From positions 62,001 through 126,000 of the forward strand of contig NW_006763160.1 of NCBI RefSeq assembly GCF_000264905.1: a stretch of 64,000 nucleotides of DNA. The letters run 5' to 3'. Shown here piece by piece: positions 37,785-48,661 of the stretch. Origin of the DNA: Stereum hirsutum FP-91666 SS1 (lineage: Eukaryota; Basidiomycota; Agaricomycetes; Russulales; Stereaceae). Both the position numbers and the translations under genes were made by a program. The notes beneath the pieces are model-generated. The model was not told the DNA's origin. It ran no database searches and saw nothing but the letters and a program-made list of their open reading frames with translations. Position 1 is the stretch's first letter. Each line of letters begins with the position of its first letter.

Positions 37785-38870
37785 TAGTCTCGTAACCAGT
37801 ACCGTCGTATCGAATTCCGGTTTATAGTACCAAGCGAGTAGGCACAAACCGTCGAAATTATAGTACCAAGCGAGTAGGCACAAACCGTCGAAAGACGGTC
37901 TGGTACAGCGGGGTTTGAATCTCCTTGTTGCGCGACTTGCCTTCTCTTGCCTTATGGCTTACCGGTCCGCCCCCGCCACTTTGTAGTTCCTCCGTTCCGT
38001 CGTGTGGCGCGGCCGTGGCGATCTCCCCTCCTCGTCATCCATCCACGAAGATGGTGTCGAACTGGTCTTATAAGCTTAACACTACCGATTAGAATAGGTC
38101 TAAGATGCAGTCTGTATACGATCTACTCGATTCGCAGCTCTCTAACCAAGCCGAACTAAGTACTTATGGGGCCTCACTTGGATGGCCCTTTGAAACTGTA
38201 TCTCTCGTCTGTCGAACTTTCGGTTGCTCTTCGTGCATGTCTTTTGCTCTTCCATCACCATCACCGATGTTTTGAAAGACCCTAGACTTATGCAACTCTA
38301 GAGCGCTCTTACTGTTGTGACTCCTCGCAAAGATTCACTTGCTGATTCCACCACTGGCTGTGGGAAAACAATCGCCATGGTTCTTGTATCACTGTAAAAT
38401 CCGGTGTTTGACGGTGGCCCTGATGGTGCAGCGGAGTGAGATTTCCCGGGAGTGTACCCTGAGAAGCCGAGAGCCGTAGCATTCATTGCTGAAGACATGG
38501 AAACAGCGCCTGAGGTGGGGTTGTCAAAGTCCAGAACAGTGCCGTTATACTGGCATTTCGACCTTTTTTTGGGTCTAGAGTATTTGAAGATGTCGGAAAA
38601 GCCATATCAAGACTCGGTATATGGTATAAGAGGTATTATTGAGGCTGAAGCTGGGTATGTGAAGGTCTATGTACACGCGCCACACGACGGAACGGAGGAA
38701 CTACAAAGTGGCGGGGGCGGAAAGCGGGCGGACCGGTAAGCCATAAGGCAAGTCGCGCAACAAGGAGATTCAAACCCCGCTGTACCAGACCGTCTATTGA
38801 CGGTTTCTGCTCACTTGCTTAGCTCTATAAACCGGAATTCGATAGGCGATACTTACTGGTGACGAGACTA
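37785..38870. mobile_element. Mutator-like MITE with long TIRs and 9-bp target duplication
   Basis: Arms 37785-38011 and 38676-38870 are inverted copies of each other, interrupted by small indels. The outer ends read TAGTCTCGTAACCAGTA and, on the other strand, TAGTCTCGTCACCAGTA (one mismatch in 17). Both sides are flanked by the direct repeat GTTTGTGGG (37776-37784 and 38871-38879), a 9-bp target-site duplication. Long TIRs with a 9-bp duplication are characteristic of Mutator/MULE elements. The 660-bp interior has no credible transposase, so the element is non-autonomous. The superfamily call rests on duplication length and TIR form only. Confidence 0.8.
37822..37893. repeat. 36-bp tandem duplication in left MITE arm
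   Basis: Two exact copies (37822-37857 and 37858-37893) beginning TTATAGTACCAAGCG. The right arm has only one counterpart, so this arose after the element formed or in its source copy. Confidence 0.85.
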
Positions 38871-38902
38871 GTTTGTGGGGTGACGTAAGTGGCGGACGTA
38901 AA

Positions 38903-39178
38903 TCATCGTTCCTTCTCATGCGTGGCCCAGAACTCGGCGGACGTCCTCCATTCCATCACTCGTCTTCTCGCCTTCTCACCCTGAGAAGAAACACTCTTGT
39001 CTGGGATGCCTGCCCACACAGCTATCTTCACTGCAGCGAAGCCTGTCTTTGCACGCCCACTCGACTCGCCGCGTTCAGCAGCTTTATCATGATGGAGCTC
39101 CCTTCTGCCACAAGACTCAGAGTCGCCATCGCCATTGACCATTTTTTTCGGATGTTTTGATCCCTCATTTTCGCCCAT
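38903..39178 (-). CDS. possible small ORF, 91 aa, unknown
   Basis: ATG at 39178, stop at 38903. The C-terminal half looks protein-like (KTGFAAVKIAVWAGIPDK, then RRRVMEWRTSAEFWATHEK) with a short hydrophobic stretch that might be a membrane or mitochondrial segment. The N-terminal half is charged and low-complexity. The frame is open farther upstream (to 39619), but that part is not protein-like. I do not recognise it, and a missed intron or chance ORF is equally possible. Before the MITE arrived its stop codon would have lain about 50 bp from the ADD66 start, very tight for two genes. Confidence 0.25.
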   Translation of the reverse strand: MGENEGSKHPKKMVNGDGDSESCGRRELHHDKAAERGESSGRAKTGFAAVKIAVWAGIPDKSVSSQGEKARRRVMEWRTSAEFWATHEKER

Positions 39179-40035
39179 GCATGAATGGGCAAAACAACAA
39201 CCGGTGCGGGGAACAGGGAGCGCGTGTAAAGCACGGCAGATTGGATTTTCCCGCAACATTGAGGGCGGATAAAGACATGTGAATGAGACTGAGCGTGAGT
39301 GGGAAATCAAACAGTGTGCAAGCATGAGGCGGGCAGAGAGGCGCAAGGGCATAAGATCAACGGGGGACAGAGAACACCTCCTACAATCCATCCACTCGAG
39401 AGTGAGACAGCAGCAAGGGTAAATCGGATGCTCGAAACGAAGATGACAAAAGTACATATATCCATGAGAGAACAAGAGGCTCAGTGCGTTAACGGCCCAC
39501 AGTAACGTGCAAGAGAATAACACACAATTCAGCCTGAAACATCGAGTGGCGTGAGCATGTAAGTAGCGGCAGAACATCACTTTGAGGGTTCGACATAGAT
39601 ATCCAGCCCTAATCGACAAGTACGATGGGTGCGCCGAAGTAGAAAGAGCTCATGATGAAACCTGGGATATTCGTCCGTCGGAGTGAGTTATTGTTTAGGG
39701 AGACGTCATTGCTGCGAAATTGGAAGAGGATGTTGGACACAGCACGGCACGGCGCAGGGAAGGGATATCGATGGCCTTCAGAAATGACTTGGATGGGAGG
39801 GCAGGGCGGAAGCGACTGCTACGGAACTGCTGAGCGTGAGACGAAAAAGCCCATGCACCGGCCTAATTGAATTCGATCTTTGACGTGCAAGCCTGAACGC
39901 CAGCGGGAGAGTCAATTGAAAATTGCGCCAACATGACAGGTCAGGTATTCATGTCAGTTCGAATGGAATACAACGACCATGTATCATATTACATACCCAG
40001 TTAAGATGCTTGCTGTTGCACTCAGCTTCACGCTG
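39179..40035. other. intergenic stretch
   Basis: 857 bp without a supported gene; short ORFs only. It ends at the 3' side of the EXO1-like gene. Confidence 0.5.
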
Positions 40036-41584
40036 TCAGAGCACTGATTCATCCTGCCGAGAAATAAGCAGCATGTTGCAATGTTGCAGTTTGACTTCGA
40101 AAGTGACTGCATCACTTACGCTTTCTGTCTCGGATGTGAGATCTATGACCTCTCTATCACGGTCTTTGGGAGGAGTGCGGAGCTTCGCCTTACGCCTAGA
40201 AATGTGAAAACAGGAACCTGTCACCCTCGCGAACCGACAGTTGACATTAGTCATGTCAAAGAGCTACCTCGAATCCTGTGCCTTTATGACCGCTATGAAA
40301 ACCCGACGTTAGCAGGACACACATAACACAGCTGCCCGAGGTAGACTTACGGAAGAAGTCCTTGATGAGGTAGGGGAGTCTGGCTTTGGAATGCATCTTG
40401 AGGGGCGCCAATGTCACGGGGTGCAGGTCTCCCTTTGCGACCAAGGTGATCTCTGGTCCAAACAATTTCCTGTCGAGACAACCTCAGCACATGCACAGGC
40501 AAAAGAACACACAGCGGCATTTGACATACCTTCCTATAGCAACGCGCTCCTCCGCTGTCCAATGCTCTCCTTCAACGGGTGGTGTCAAGCATACCATCTC
40601 CTCTTGCTCTACATCCCACACGCAATGGTGTGCATATATCAGTCTGACCGTAGCGGCCAACCGCATGTACGACTCTCCCTCTGCTCTGTCCGATATGAGT
40701 ATCTCCACTGCAGAAGCAAATGAGCAGCCCTGCAATGCTTTCAAAGCTGTCTTCCATCCCACCCCCGGAATTTTTGTGCCATAATCGCACCCGGCAAGCA
40801 TCCAGGTATCAACAAAACTGACGTTGGCACCATCCAAGGTGAACTGGTTAGTTGCAGAGACGAAATCTTGCCGCATGTACCGGTTGACTCTCGTGTCACG
40901 GGCTGACCACAGCCGATATACAGTTGATGCACCGTATGCAAAGACGTCTCCGTCTTCAGTGATCAACCCATCGACTATATCGTGGAGTTCCAGCCACACT
41001 AGTTGTGCGTCTGCCTCATAGGCAGACACCACCAGCGAGACATCGATCTTCTTCAGCCTCTGCCAACCATCGGCATGAGCCCGAGTTCCGACTCGCCTGA
41101 TAAATCTTGAATACATACCTCGATCACCTCCTTTGTGAACTCTGACGTGACACACAGCACCGCTCTGTAGTCGCTGTGGGATATCTTACATCCTTCCGCG
41201 ATCTTGTCCTTCAAAGACTCCGTGGCCCTCTCCAGGTTGTCCTTCCTGCGTAAATGTGTCGGGGCTTTTGCGGGTAGCGGGCGTCCATCAAAGACAGCAT
41301 AAGGCGTTATCCCACATGCCAACATAGAACCGATTGTCTGCATCACAAACTCGGTTGGCCTGTGAGCATGGCCCGTGAGATTCAGATACAGGTGGATAGT
41401 AGGATTAGTAGGATGTCACGTACTTTGGAGTGTACCGATTGTTAGCCATGTTTTCTGAATCCGTGCTCAAGGCTCTATGCATCAGGACCGACATATCGAT
41501 GGCCAGTCTTTTCCCCCGCAGACTTGATATCTGGACCGAGTGCGCTGTGTGCTGCACGGCGCACCAAAAGCCTTCGACACCCAT
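40036..41584 (-). CDS. XPG/Rad2-family 5' nuclease, exonuclease 1-like, with C-terminal SIM
   Basis: Seven exons (41424-41584, 41119-41359, 40530-41059, 40351-40469, 40268-40292, 40120-40195, 40036-40053) give 389 aa. It has the full XPG N and I domains. MGVEGFW starts the fold. Metal-binding acidic residues are seen at D30 (LAIDMSVLMHRAL) and D78 (VFDGRPLPAK), both at the EXO1 positions, and in SAYEADAQL (149-151), ITEDGDVFAYG (169-172) and AGCDYGTKIPGVGWKTALK, which starts the helix-hairpin region. It is therefore probably catalytically competent. It is far shorter than true Exo1 and lacks the long C-terminal tail; instead it ends REVIDLTSETESDESVL, where VIDLT plus acidic residues is a classic SUMO-interacting motif. 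A role in mismatch repair, recombination or mobile DNA cannot be decided from sequence. Confidence 0.85.
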
Positions 41585-41693
41585 TGAACCTGTTTGGACT
41601 GATGCCACAAGACTTAAGACAGACATAGATGAAGCGCAAGGACGGCCATAGTACCTCGAGACGGAAACTCAGTGATTAAAAAATCCAAGCAGC

Positions 41694-41819
41694 GAGGCGG
41701 TTCCCGAGAGTAATAAGACCAGATACTTGGGATTACACCAGTACGAGCGTAGCACAAGTGAGGAGGCGGTTACCGAGAGTAATAAGACCAGATACTTGGG
41801 ATTACACCAGTACGAGCGT
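41694..41819. repeat. direct repeat, two 57-bp copies
   Basis: Copies 41694-41750 and 41763-41819 start GAGGCGGTT and differ at one base (C versus A). They lie in the upstream region of the EXO1-like gene and ahead of the plus-strand gene at 42047. Confidence 0.85.
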
Positions 41820-42046
41820 GAAGTGAGTCGCAGATGGGCCCATGACGATGGTTCGGGAAATGCCGGGATTACAGGCTCCATTCGAATTTCAACGCCTCAC
41901 TCCCCCGCTCTGAACTTACTTGTGCCACATTGTTGCATCACAGCGACACACGCCCGCTTATTCAGCTCACACTGATTGTGTTGGACAATCCAGGCAAACA
42001 TCTCTGTGTTCTTTCTATCACGTTCGCTCCAGGAGCACTTCTGCAG

Positions 42047-43535
42047 ATGGCGTTCCGCACACCAGAAGAATGGCTGGATCAGTTTGCTCGCGTATCCGAA
42101 GGACGTTTCCTGACTATCGGCTTAGACAGTTTGTCAGATCAACACAAGCAAGAAGCAATGAACTTAGCATGTGACCTTGTGCGTGTGTTCGCACCCGATG
42201 TGCAATGGTCAATCGCCGAGGATGGGCTCCCTGAGGTTGAAATGGATGTCGTCGCATCGGATCAGGACGAAGAGAATGAAGAGGAGGATGAGGATGTCCC
42301 GCATTTAACCCAAGTATGTGTGGTTAATGGACCCATGGCACGACGTGACTGACTATGTTTCACAGGAGGAGGACGACAAGGTGTGTATCAATATTGAGAC
42401 ATGGGCTCTGGATATACCGTCTCATCACATATCCAGCTCCTTACAGATGCGGGGGAATTGGCCCGGAGGCTGAATCTTTGGCAGAGGCCTCTGACCCCTC
42501 ACGACTTCATCCACGTACTCATGGCAGAGCAATCCCCCCGAAAGACAGACAGGATTGCAGAAGGTGTAGGTCTGGCAATGCGTGGCGTCCAGTGGGCGTC
42601 CTGTGCGGAATGGGTATGTATTCACATTCTGATCAACCAGAGTGATTCTCATTGAACGTAATATAGGAGGATGCTCTCCATGATCTGAAGCACGACATGA
42701 CACCTACACAGCTGAGTCGGGACACTACCCGCTGTGACTTGCTCGAATCTGTATCCTCAAGGTTGCATATGAGGAACAAAGTATGTTCCTCAAGTGAGCT
42801 AGTTATAAGCATAGCTGACGAATGCCTATGATTAGATCATGGCTGCACACGAGGGGAACCATGGCGCGGGAAGGGTGGTTCAGCAGATTGTGCACCGTGT
42901 TGAGAGTGTCAAATTTGCAGTGGACTGGCAACAACTGTCGAAGCGCGATAAAGGTGTCTGGTTCAAGGACCACTTTCGCTTGCACTCCCACCACAGGCAC
43001 CTGTTCTCCCACCTTGATGAAGACGATCAAGAGGTGATTGCTCAAACTATCAAGACTCATCGCATAGACTACAAGAAATGGAAACGTTCGCTGGAGAGCA
43101 TCACGACCGCACGAAACCGCTTACTAGAGCTCATTCGCCATGTAAGCACTAGCCTCTGATCTCCTTCTTACTTGATCCTTGACCGATGACTCGCAGTATG
43201 GTGCAGTCTCCCTCTTAGTCCCTTCCTGGGATGAGGATATCTTGAAGCGCTCCAGATATGCACGAGACCATCAGGTTATCATTGCTTTGATCGACCGCAT
43301 TATCCCTCCACAACATGATCCCACAGACGTGCATGGCGAGGGAGCTCATCCCTTAGCCATCCACCAACCTTCGATGCGCCACGCTGTCTGGAATATTGCA
43401 AACAGTTTGGGTGATGAGGATATGGCTGAGTATGTACAAGGATTTCTTGCATTTCTGAACGCACATGTGGAACCCGCCCAGAGCACCAGCATTAGCCTCG
43501 ACGAGTGGCGAGTCTTTGTTGATCGCCACAGATGA
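42047..43535 (+). CDS. hypothetical protein, 405 aa
   Basis: Six exons (42047-42313, 42366-42380, 42437-42613, 42667-42780, 42836-43141, 43197-43535) join in consistent phase 0 throughout. I do not recognise the family. The N-terminal 60 residues look helical (FRTPEEWLDQFARV, then QEAMNLACDLVRVFAPD). A very acidic stretch follows (DQDEENEEEDEDV) across the 15-nt exon 2, then a helical, charged body (DWQQLSKRDKGVWFKDHF, KWKRSLESITTARNRLLELI). The end is acidic/hydrophobic (EYVQGFLAFLNAHVEP). No TM segment or signal peptide is visible. It lies in the accessory island 463 bp from, and divergent to, the EXO1-like nuclease, so the two could share regulation. An ATG farther upstream (41930) is in frame but the intervening part is not protein-like. 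Confidence 0.6.
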
Positions 43536-44233
43536 TCACTTCACATTGTAGAACAGGGGTTGATAGCACAATAGTAATGAGTACATCATTGATGATAATG
43601 CCAAGGCACGTCGTACCAATAGGAACGAAAACTACATCACATTCATTGTGACTCAAGGATGTGTTCGCGCTCGCGCTCTTGCACGTACATCCCCTGAATG
43701 GGCAGGTAAACGTTGATGATTAATACAACATGTATAGTGACATGGGCAGAAGATACCTGCCTGGGATGAGTTCTCGCTGCTTCCAGAGGGACTTGGTTGA
43801 GGGCTGGACACACCACACTCGGCAGGCATGCGGGCACCTATGGGTGGGAGCAAGAACTGGCTCAACGTGGGGGGTCGAGGGGCTGGTCTGAATGGGGGCA
43901 TGCTAGTCGTATGCTTGATGATTCTGCTACATCCATTACCAATGAGATATTAGAGAGTCATACTCAATGTAACAACAGAAAGTACAGACAATGAACAAGT
44001 ATTGGAGGCACAGCACTGTGACAGAGCGACCCGGGAGGAAACGTGTTTAATAAGAGCGGAGATTGAATGTGAAGTCGGACTTGCCAAAAAAACTCAAGTC
44101 CAATACGACGGTTTTCCTTAGACTTTGATCATTTAGTCTTGTTCAGAGTGAAGTCTTGCACAGGAAGATCAGGAAGAACTACGTACGATGACGTTGTCCA
44201 GTTGGGTTGTCGCTTGGTTTTGTTTTGATTCGA
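43536..44233. other. intergenic stretch
   Basis: About 700 bp with only short ORFs on both strands; no repeat or RNA gene recognised. Confidence 0.5.
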
Positions 44234-44759
44234 ATGGCGGACGGGGTTCGGGCATGTCCGCGTTCGTGGACTGCTATTTCATCGATCATCCTTTGCATTC
44301 CCCATCGACCGTCGAACCCACACTTCCATTTTCCTCGAATGCCGATCATAGGCGAGAATGAGTCGTTCTATGTCCCCGCTGGCAGTGAGTACACATCTTT
44401 CTCTCCCTCGCTTCGTTCTATCGCTCATTTCTTATCCTCAGCGGATTACAGTGTACTCGAGCGTATCGCCAGTGTCCTCCTGCGCCATCTCCGCCGCACC
44501 ATAACCGCTACCAGTCCGGGTGCGGTCGGTAAGTACGCTCAGCTTATGTAGCGTAGCGCCTACTGACGAACATCGTGTCATGGCAGATATCAACCGGTTC
44601 GGCTCCTGGCACATCGACGCGACAGACAGCATGCCCTGGCACATTGACTTCATAGACGACATGCGCGGGCCATTGTCCTTCACCCACAATCACGCCTCCG
44701 ATGGAGAGGAGACTGCGTGGGATGACATCCTCGGGCCTTTGTGGGATGGCCTCGACTGA
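44234..44759 (+). CDS. small protein of a local paralogous pair (copy A)
   Basis: Exons 44234-44384, 44442-44528 and 44587-44759, 136 aa with the start chosen at 44234 (44207 and 44341 are also in frame). Exons 2-3 are clearly paralogous to the minus-strand gene at 47313-47847: same intron positions and phases, DYSVLERIASVLLRHLRRTI versus ADYMLVEHIVCLLRRHLRRT, and SWHIDFIDDMRGPLSF versus SWHVDMMDDPRGPASF. Within this copy the SWHID module is partly duplicated (SWHIDATDSM then WHIDFIDDMRGP). The protein ends DDILGPLWDGLD. I recognise no family. Conservation of splicing and of the coding phase between copies supports a real gene, but the N-terminus does not align well. Confidence 0.55.
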
Positions 44760-44826
44760 GTCTTTCTGGTTGTAATCATCGGGCCTTTGTGGGACGGCCT
44801 GGATTGAGTGTTCCTTCTTGTAATCA
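44731..44826. repeat. 48-bp tandem repeat covering the stop codon of copy A
   Basis: Two units (44731-44778 and 44779-44826), each starting TCGGGCCTTTGTGGGA, encode GPLWDGLD-stop and then run into TTGTAATCA. The second unit repeats the last eight codons and stop, so it lies in the 3' UTR. Confidence 0.75.
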
Positions 44827-45056
44827 AAAGTTTTTTCTTGTGAATCTATGCGGCTGTCATCGTAGGGAGAGCCCCGCAACAAATACATTCGCGCTACCGT
44901 ACAATTCATCGTACATGCTTCAAATGAGTCTCAATGCCCATAACTGAATGCCCACGTCCACTCCCCGGCCTCGTCAAGTTGTATAAGCGACGCGTCAAAT
45001 TTTACCTTGGCGCCATGAGATAGGGGTGCGCTGTAATACGATGTGAATATCCACCG

Positions 45057-46095
45057 CTACAGAGAATGAAAGGGTACGACTGACTGAACCACACCGTAAG
45101 TTTGTGGCGCATAGCCAGCCCTCTCCAGCTCACTGCCGTTCACCTCCCTAGCGTGGAAACGACGGGTGGCTGGGTCCCAGGAATCTGTTATGACACCCCG
45201 TCTGGTAGACTCCCCCCTCCTCAATTCTACTGCACAGTGCCCGTTGAATAGTCTATCCCAACGTAAGCTAAGAAAAAATCCGAAAGATGTGATGTCACGT
45301 ACAGCTGGGCAAACGTCTGCCTCCACCCGAACGCATCCATCGGCAGAGAAGCGGTCCTCGTCATGAACGATTTGAAGATCGGATGACACAGGAGCGAGAA
45401 GGAGATGGTATCGACACAGTCGAGCATGACGATGACCATCGCCAACGGTTCCTCTTCGCCCTTGCTGCGTGCATCGGCCACCCATTCGGCTTGAGCACTT
45501 ACACGTCGCTTACAATAATCGTCGAGGTCCACAGGCAGGTACCTCTCCCGCTTCAGCGCCTCGATACTGACGGGGTGGATCGACTGCAGGAGATACCACT
45601 AGAGCATATGAGTCGAATGTCCCAGAATGAGCAAAACGGAAAAAAAAAACCTGTGAACGTGGGAGGTGCCTCTGGTAGGCATTAGACACGACGTGAATGC
45701 CGATGAGAGTCTTATCCCAGTCATAACTCTCTATCCGAGAGGGATCTCCATGGCATAACTCACGGACGGCGTGTGAGCATGCAATACCGAGACTGTCGTT
45801 ATGTTCCACCCGCCAATGCCCCCATTGCCTACGCTCGAGAGCGGCTGCAGGAGAATGATCGGCTTGCATCATCTGCTTGCAGATTCCCCTGAACAAACCA
45901 CGAAATAAAACAAGGCAGCCCGTTTGAAACACAAACATTGACATACTTGTGCGACTTCCAGGCGGCGCTCTGGCATTGGGCTGAGCAGAACGGCGTGGTG
46001 TGGCAGCCAGAGCAGCGGGGGAAGCTATTCCCTGGAGGCGGATAGCCTTCGCAACCCTCACAGGGAGGATACACGGTGCGATGGACTGGGGGCAT
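45057..46095 (-). CDS. MYND-type zinc-finger protein
   Basis: Exons 45947-46095, 45651-45888, 45303-45598 and 45057-45252 give 292 aa. Residues 12-52 form a MYND finger: CEGC, then RCSGC, FCSAQCQ, and WKSHK-GICKQ with the last Cys in exon 2. MYND fingers bind proline-rich peptides in partner proteins. The remaining 240 residues have no motif I recognise (WGHWRVEHNDSLGIACSHAV, then a helical middle and FNGHCAVELRRGESTRRGV). Many agaricomycetes carry large families of such MYND proteins of unknown role. Intron 2 has an unusual donor-side T run (10 T) just after GT. The gene sits between the two inverted copies of the small paralogous gene. Confidence 0.75.
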
Positions 46096-47312
46096 GGTGA
46101 GCGAGACCTCGACGGGCGAGACACACCATCTGGCGGCATATATGTAGACTCAGAATATAGCATTCAGAAACGTACTTACCAGCTGATGGACGGCGCCGAC
46201 GGTGGTGATACCTCCTCCACAAAGAGGTCCGCGCTCTCCAAACAGAACGCAGCGTGTCGGCCAGTCAGCAGCATGTGCGGACACTCTCATCCCCAGAACT
46301 CACAAAAAGCGGTCAGCAGGTCAGCATGTACAGACGATTTATCACCCAGGTTCCCAGACAATGACCTTTACAGACATTCGTCCTGTTCCTTTGGACAAGG
46401 CGCCCTACACGAGCATCGTCTGCGCCCCCACGCGGCTGTGGCGTTGTGCAACCAAGACAAGCACAAGACGAGATGAGATAGATTCAAATATATATACACA
46501 TGCACAGAAGGAGACGGCATCGGGGTAGTCGTAGTGGGAACACAAGAGGCACCAAGCGGGCCCGCTTGACGAACGAACATGCACGATTGCCACCGCGAGA
46601 TCCGATCGCACGTACAGCCTTCCTCCTCCTCCTCATCTACTGAACCCTCACCTCCATCTCTCCCGCTCGGCGAAGAAATTGACAGAGTTGGAACAAACGC
46701 ACCCAGATAGTCAAACACCAGCACCCCACCCCTCCTCGTGTCCGCCTCCGCACTGTCGATCCACACGCTCCGCACAACGAAGACAGCATTGTGTCAGGAG
46801 CTCAAAGGATATGTTGTTCGAGGAGAGTCTTGGGAAAGGGCGCTCAGAGACAGGCGATTTCGGTGGAGGCGTGGTTGTGGGCATTGACGAGGTCAGGAAT
46901 CAGCGAGGGTGAGGGAGGAGGAGGATGTTCAAGGCGAGGGACGAGTAGTTTGAGTATGACGAGGGAGGAGTTTGATGTTGAGCGCAGACCCGTCCTCATC
47001 GATCGCACCACGCACATCCATGTGTTCCAGGTGGAACACTCGAGCAGTCAGCGTCATGGGAAACAGACGCAAATGGAAACAACGCACCGAGTGTGCTCAA
47101 TAACGTGCTACGGGACTATCAGAAGCACCTCGAAATACAAATTCAGCTGGTAAGTTGAACATGCTCACCGTTCACCAAACAGCTCGTCAACAACGCACAC
47201 GATGCACTCGACAGTAAGCCCGGCAATGCATTGACAAACAATCGGAGCGTAGCTCCGGAGAATCTGGTAAATACACAAGAAATTGAAGGCTGGGGATTAC
47301 AATAGCAACTGC
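46096..47312. other. unassigned 1.2-kb stretch, possible decayed coding sequence
   Basis: A minus-strand frame at 46368-46775 contains a protein-like piece (VWIDSAEADTRRGGVLVFDYL) followed by an acidic run, with splice-like sites around it. I could not extend it into a gene or name a family. The rest is short ORFs. Confidence 0.35.
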
Positions 47313-47847
47313 TCAGTCGATGTCCAAGGCGCTCCATTGGAGCTCTACATCGGACTCGTATCCCTCGTCCAGTTGACGGATTGGCACCGGGGAGGGGTAC
47401 GGCTGGTAATCGTGGGCAAGGAGGCTGAAGGACGCCGGCCCGCGCGGGTCGTCCATCATGTCGACGTGCCAGGATTTGAACTGGTTGGTATCTGCCGTGG
47501 AACGATCTCCGTCAGTAGGCTCTATGCTACATGACTAACTGTACTTACCGACCGGAGCCGGGCTTGCAGTGGGGGTGTGATCGATAGTCCGGCGGAGATG
47601 GCGCCGCAGGAGACAGACGATATGCTCCACAAGCATATAATCTGCTGAGGTTGAAGTAAGCGAAAGAGTAAAGCAAGAAAGAGAAACATAAGTGCTCACC
47701 GCCGACTGGGACACAGAGAGAATCATTGATCCATATCAACAGATGACGGTGAACGGGGATGGTCGCGACAGAGACAATATCGTCTACACAAGAGATATAG
47801 TGGAGATCATGAACAACAAAGAAGTCAGACTCACCGGAGGCAGACAT
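47313..47847 (-). CDS. small protein of a local paralogous pair (copy B)
   Basis: Exons 47835-47847, 47700-47783, 47549-47644 and 47313-47491 give 123 aa. The first exon is only 13 nt (MSAS), followed by DDIVSVATIPVHRHLLIWI and LCVPVGADYMLVEHIV. The last exon reads KSWHVDMMDDPRGPASF and ends SDVELQWSALDID. It shares intron phases and the RRHLRRT and SWHxD-DDxRGP blocks with copy A at 44234-44759 but has diverged beyond them. The opposite orientations and the MYND gene between them point to an old inverted duplication. No domain is recognised; no signal peptide or clear TM segment. Confidence 0.55.
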
Positions 47848-48661
47848 GGCGGGCTAGGAGTTCGATAGGGTGGAAGGAAGAGGTGAGGCCACGCGTCGAG
47901 CCAGGGAGTGGCCAGGGCGGCGGGCCGTGACCTTACGGATCCTCCGGATTTCCCGCCTGTAACTCTAAATTTGGAGAAGAAACAGCAACTGGTTCACGCA
48001 GTGATCAGTATGAGGACGTGTTGTACGTGCTTGAGCTGCGGAGGCTCCTTCAATATTGATGTACTTTCACATACTTTGAACTCTTTTTACGTGCTTGATT
48101 TCAAGATCTTATCTGGGCTACTACTGGTGTACATGTGCGCTACCATATGCGCATGTCGTCGCATGTACATGCCCTTGTCATCGTCAATGCAAACATGTTA
48201 GAGTATCGTACTCCCCCACCACCTTCGTGAACGCAATCTGCGCCCTCGCCTCTCGCCTCTACTCCGTCGAGATCCTAATCGTCAAAGACCCTATACTCCT
48301 AGTACTCGCAGTGCTCAACGTCACCCAATGTCCGTGAGCCTCAGGTCCCGAGACGGCATCATCATCGCGTCTCCCTCCGTCAAACCGTAGAAAGCGGTAT
48401 CTAGCATCACATGTTGATGGCTCTTCGCACTCATGTTGGAATAATGTGGCGACTTTCTTGCAAAGGCAAGTTGAGAGGTCGTGACAACATGACTCGTCAA
48501 CTCGAAGCCAGGAATGGCGGGCTTCGTCCAGCGTACAAGGCTACCCTGACCTCTCACAATCGAAGCCGCGATGAACGACGACAAGTATTTGAGCATACTA
48601 ATATCGTAGCATGAACAACAATTACATTGGTCATAGGCGTTATATTGGTACATGGTGTAAG
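47848..48661. other. intergenic stretch
   Basis: Contains one protein-like plus-strand fragment near 48225-48337 (VNAICALASRLYSVEIL, hydrophobic) without a start or partner exon, possibly a relic. Otherwise nothing supported. Confidence 0.4.

Noticed and set aside
37904..37924. B-box-like GGGTTTGAATCTCC in both MITE arms, suggesting a tRNA-derived SINE
   Set aside because: No cloverleaf can be folded, no A box at the right distance and no poly-A or SINE tail; inverted repeats and target duplication fit a DNA element better.
38452..38739. 95-codon ORF inside the MITE
   Set aside because: Runs into the right inverted repeat and has no transposase motif.
46368..46775. 136-codon minus-strand ORF
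   Set aside because: One protein-like piece only; the rest is acidic or random, and flanking exons could not be found.
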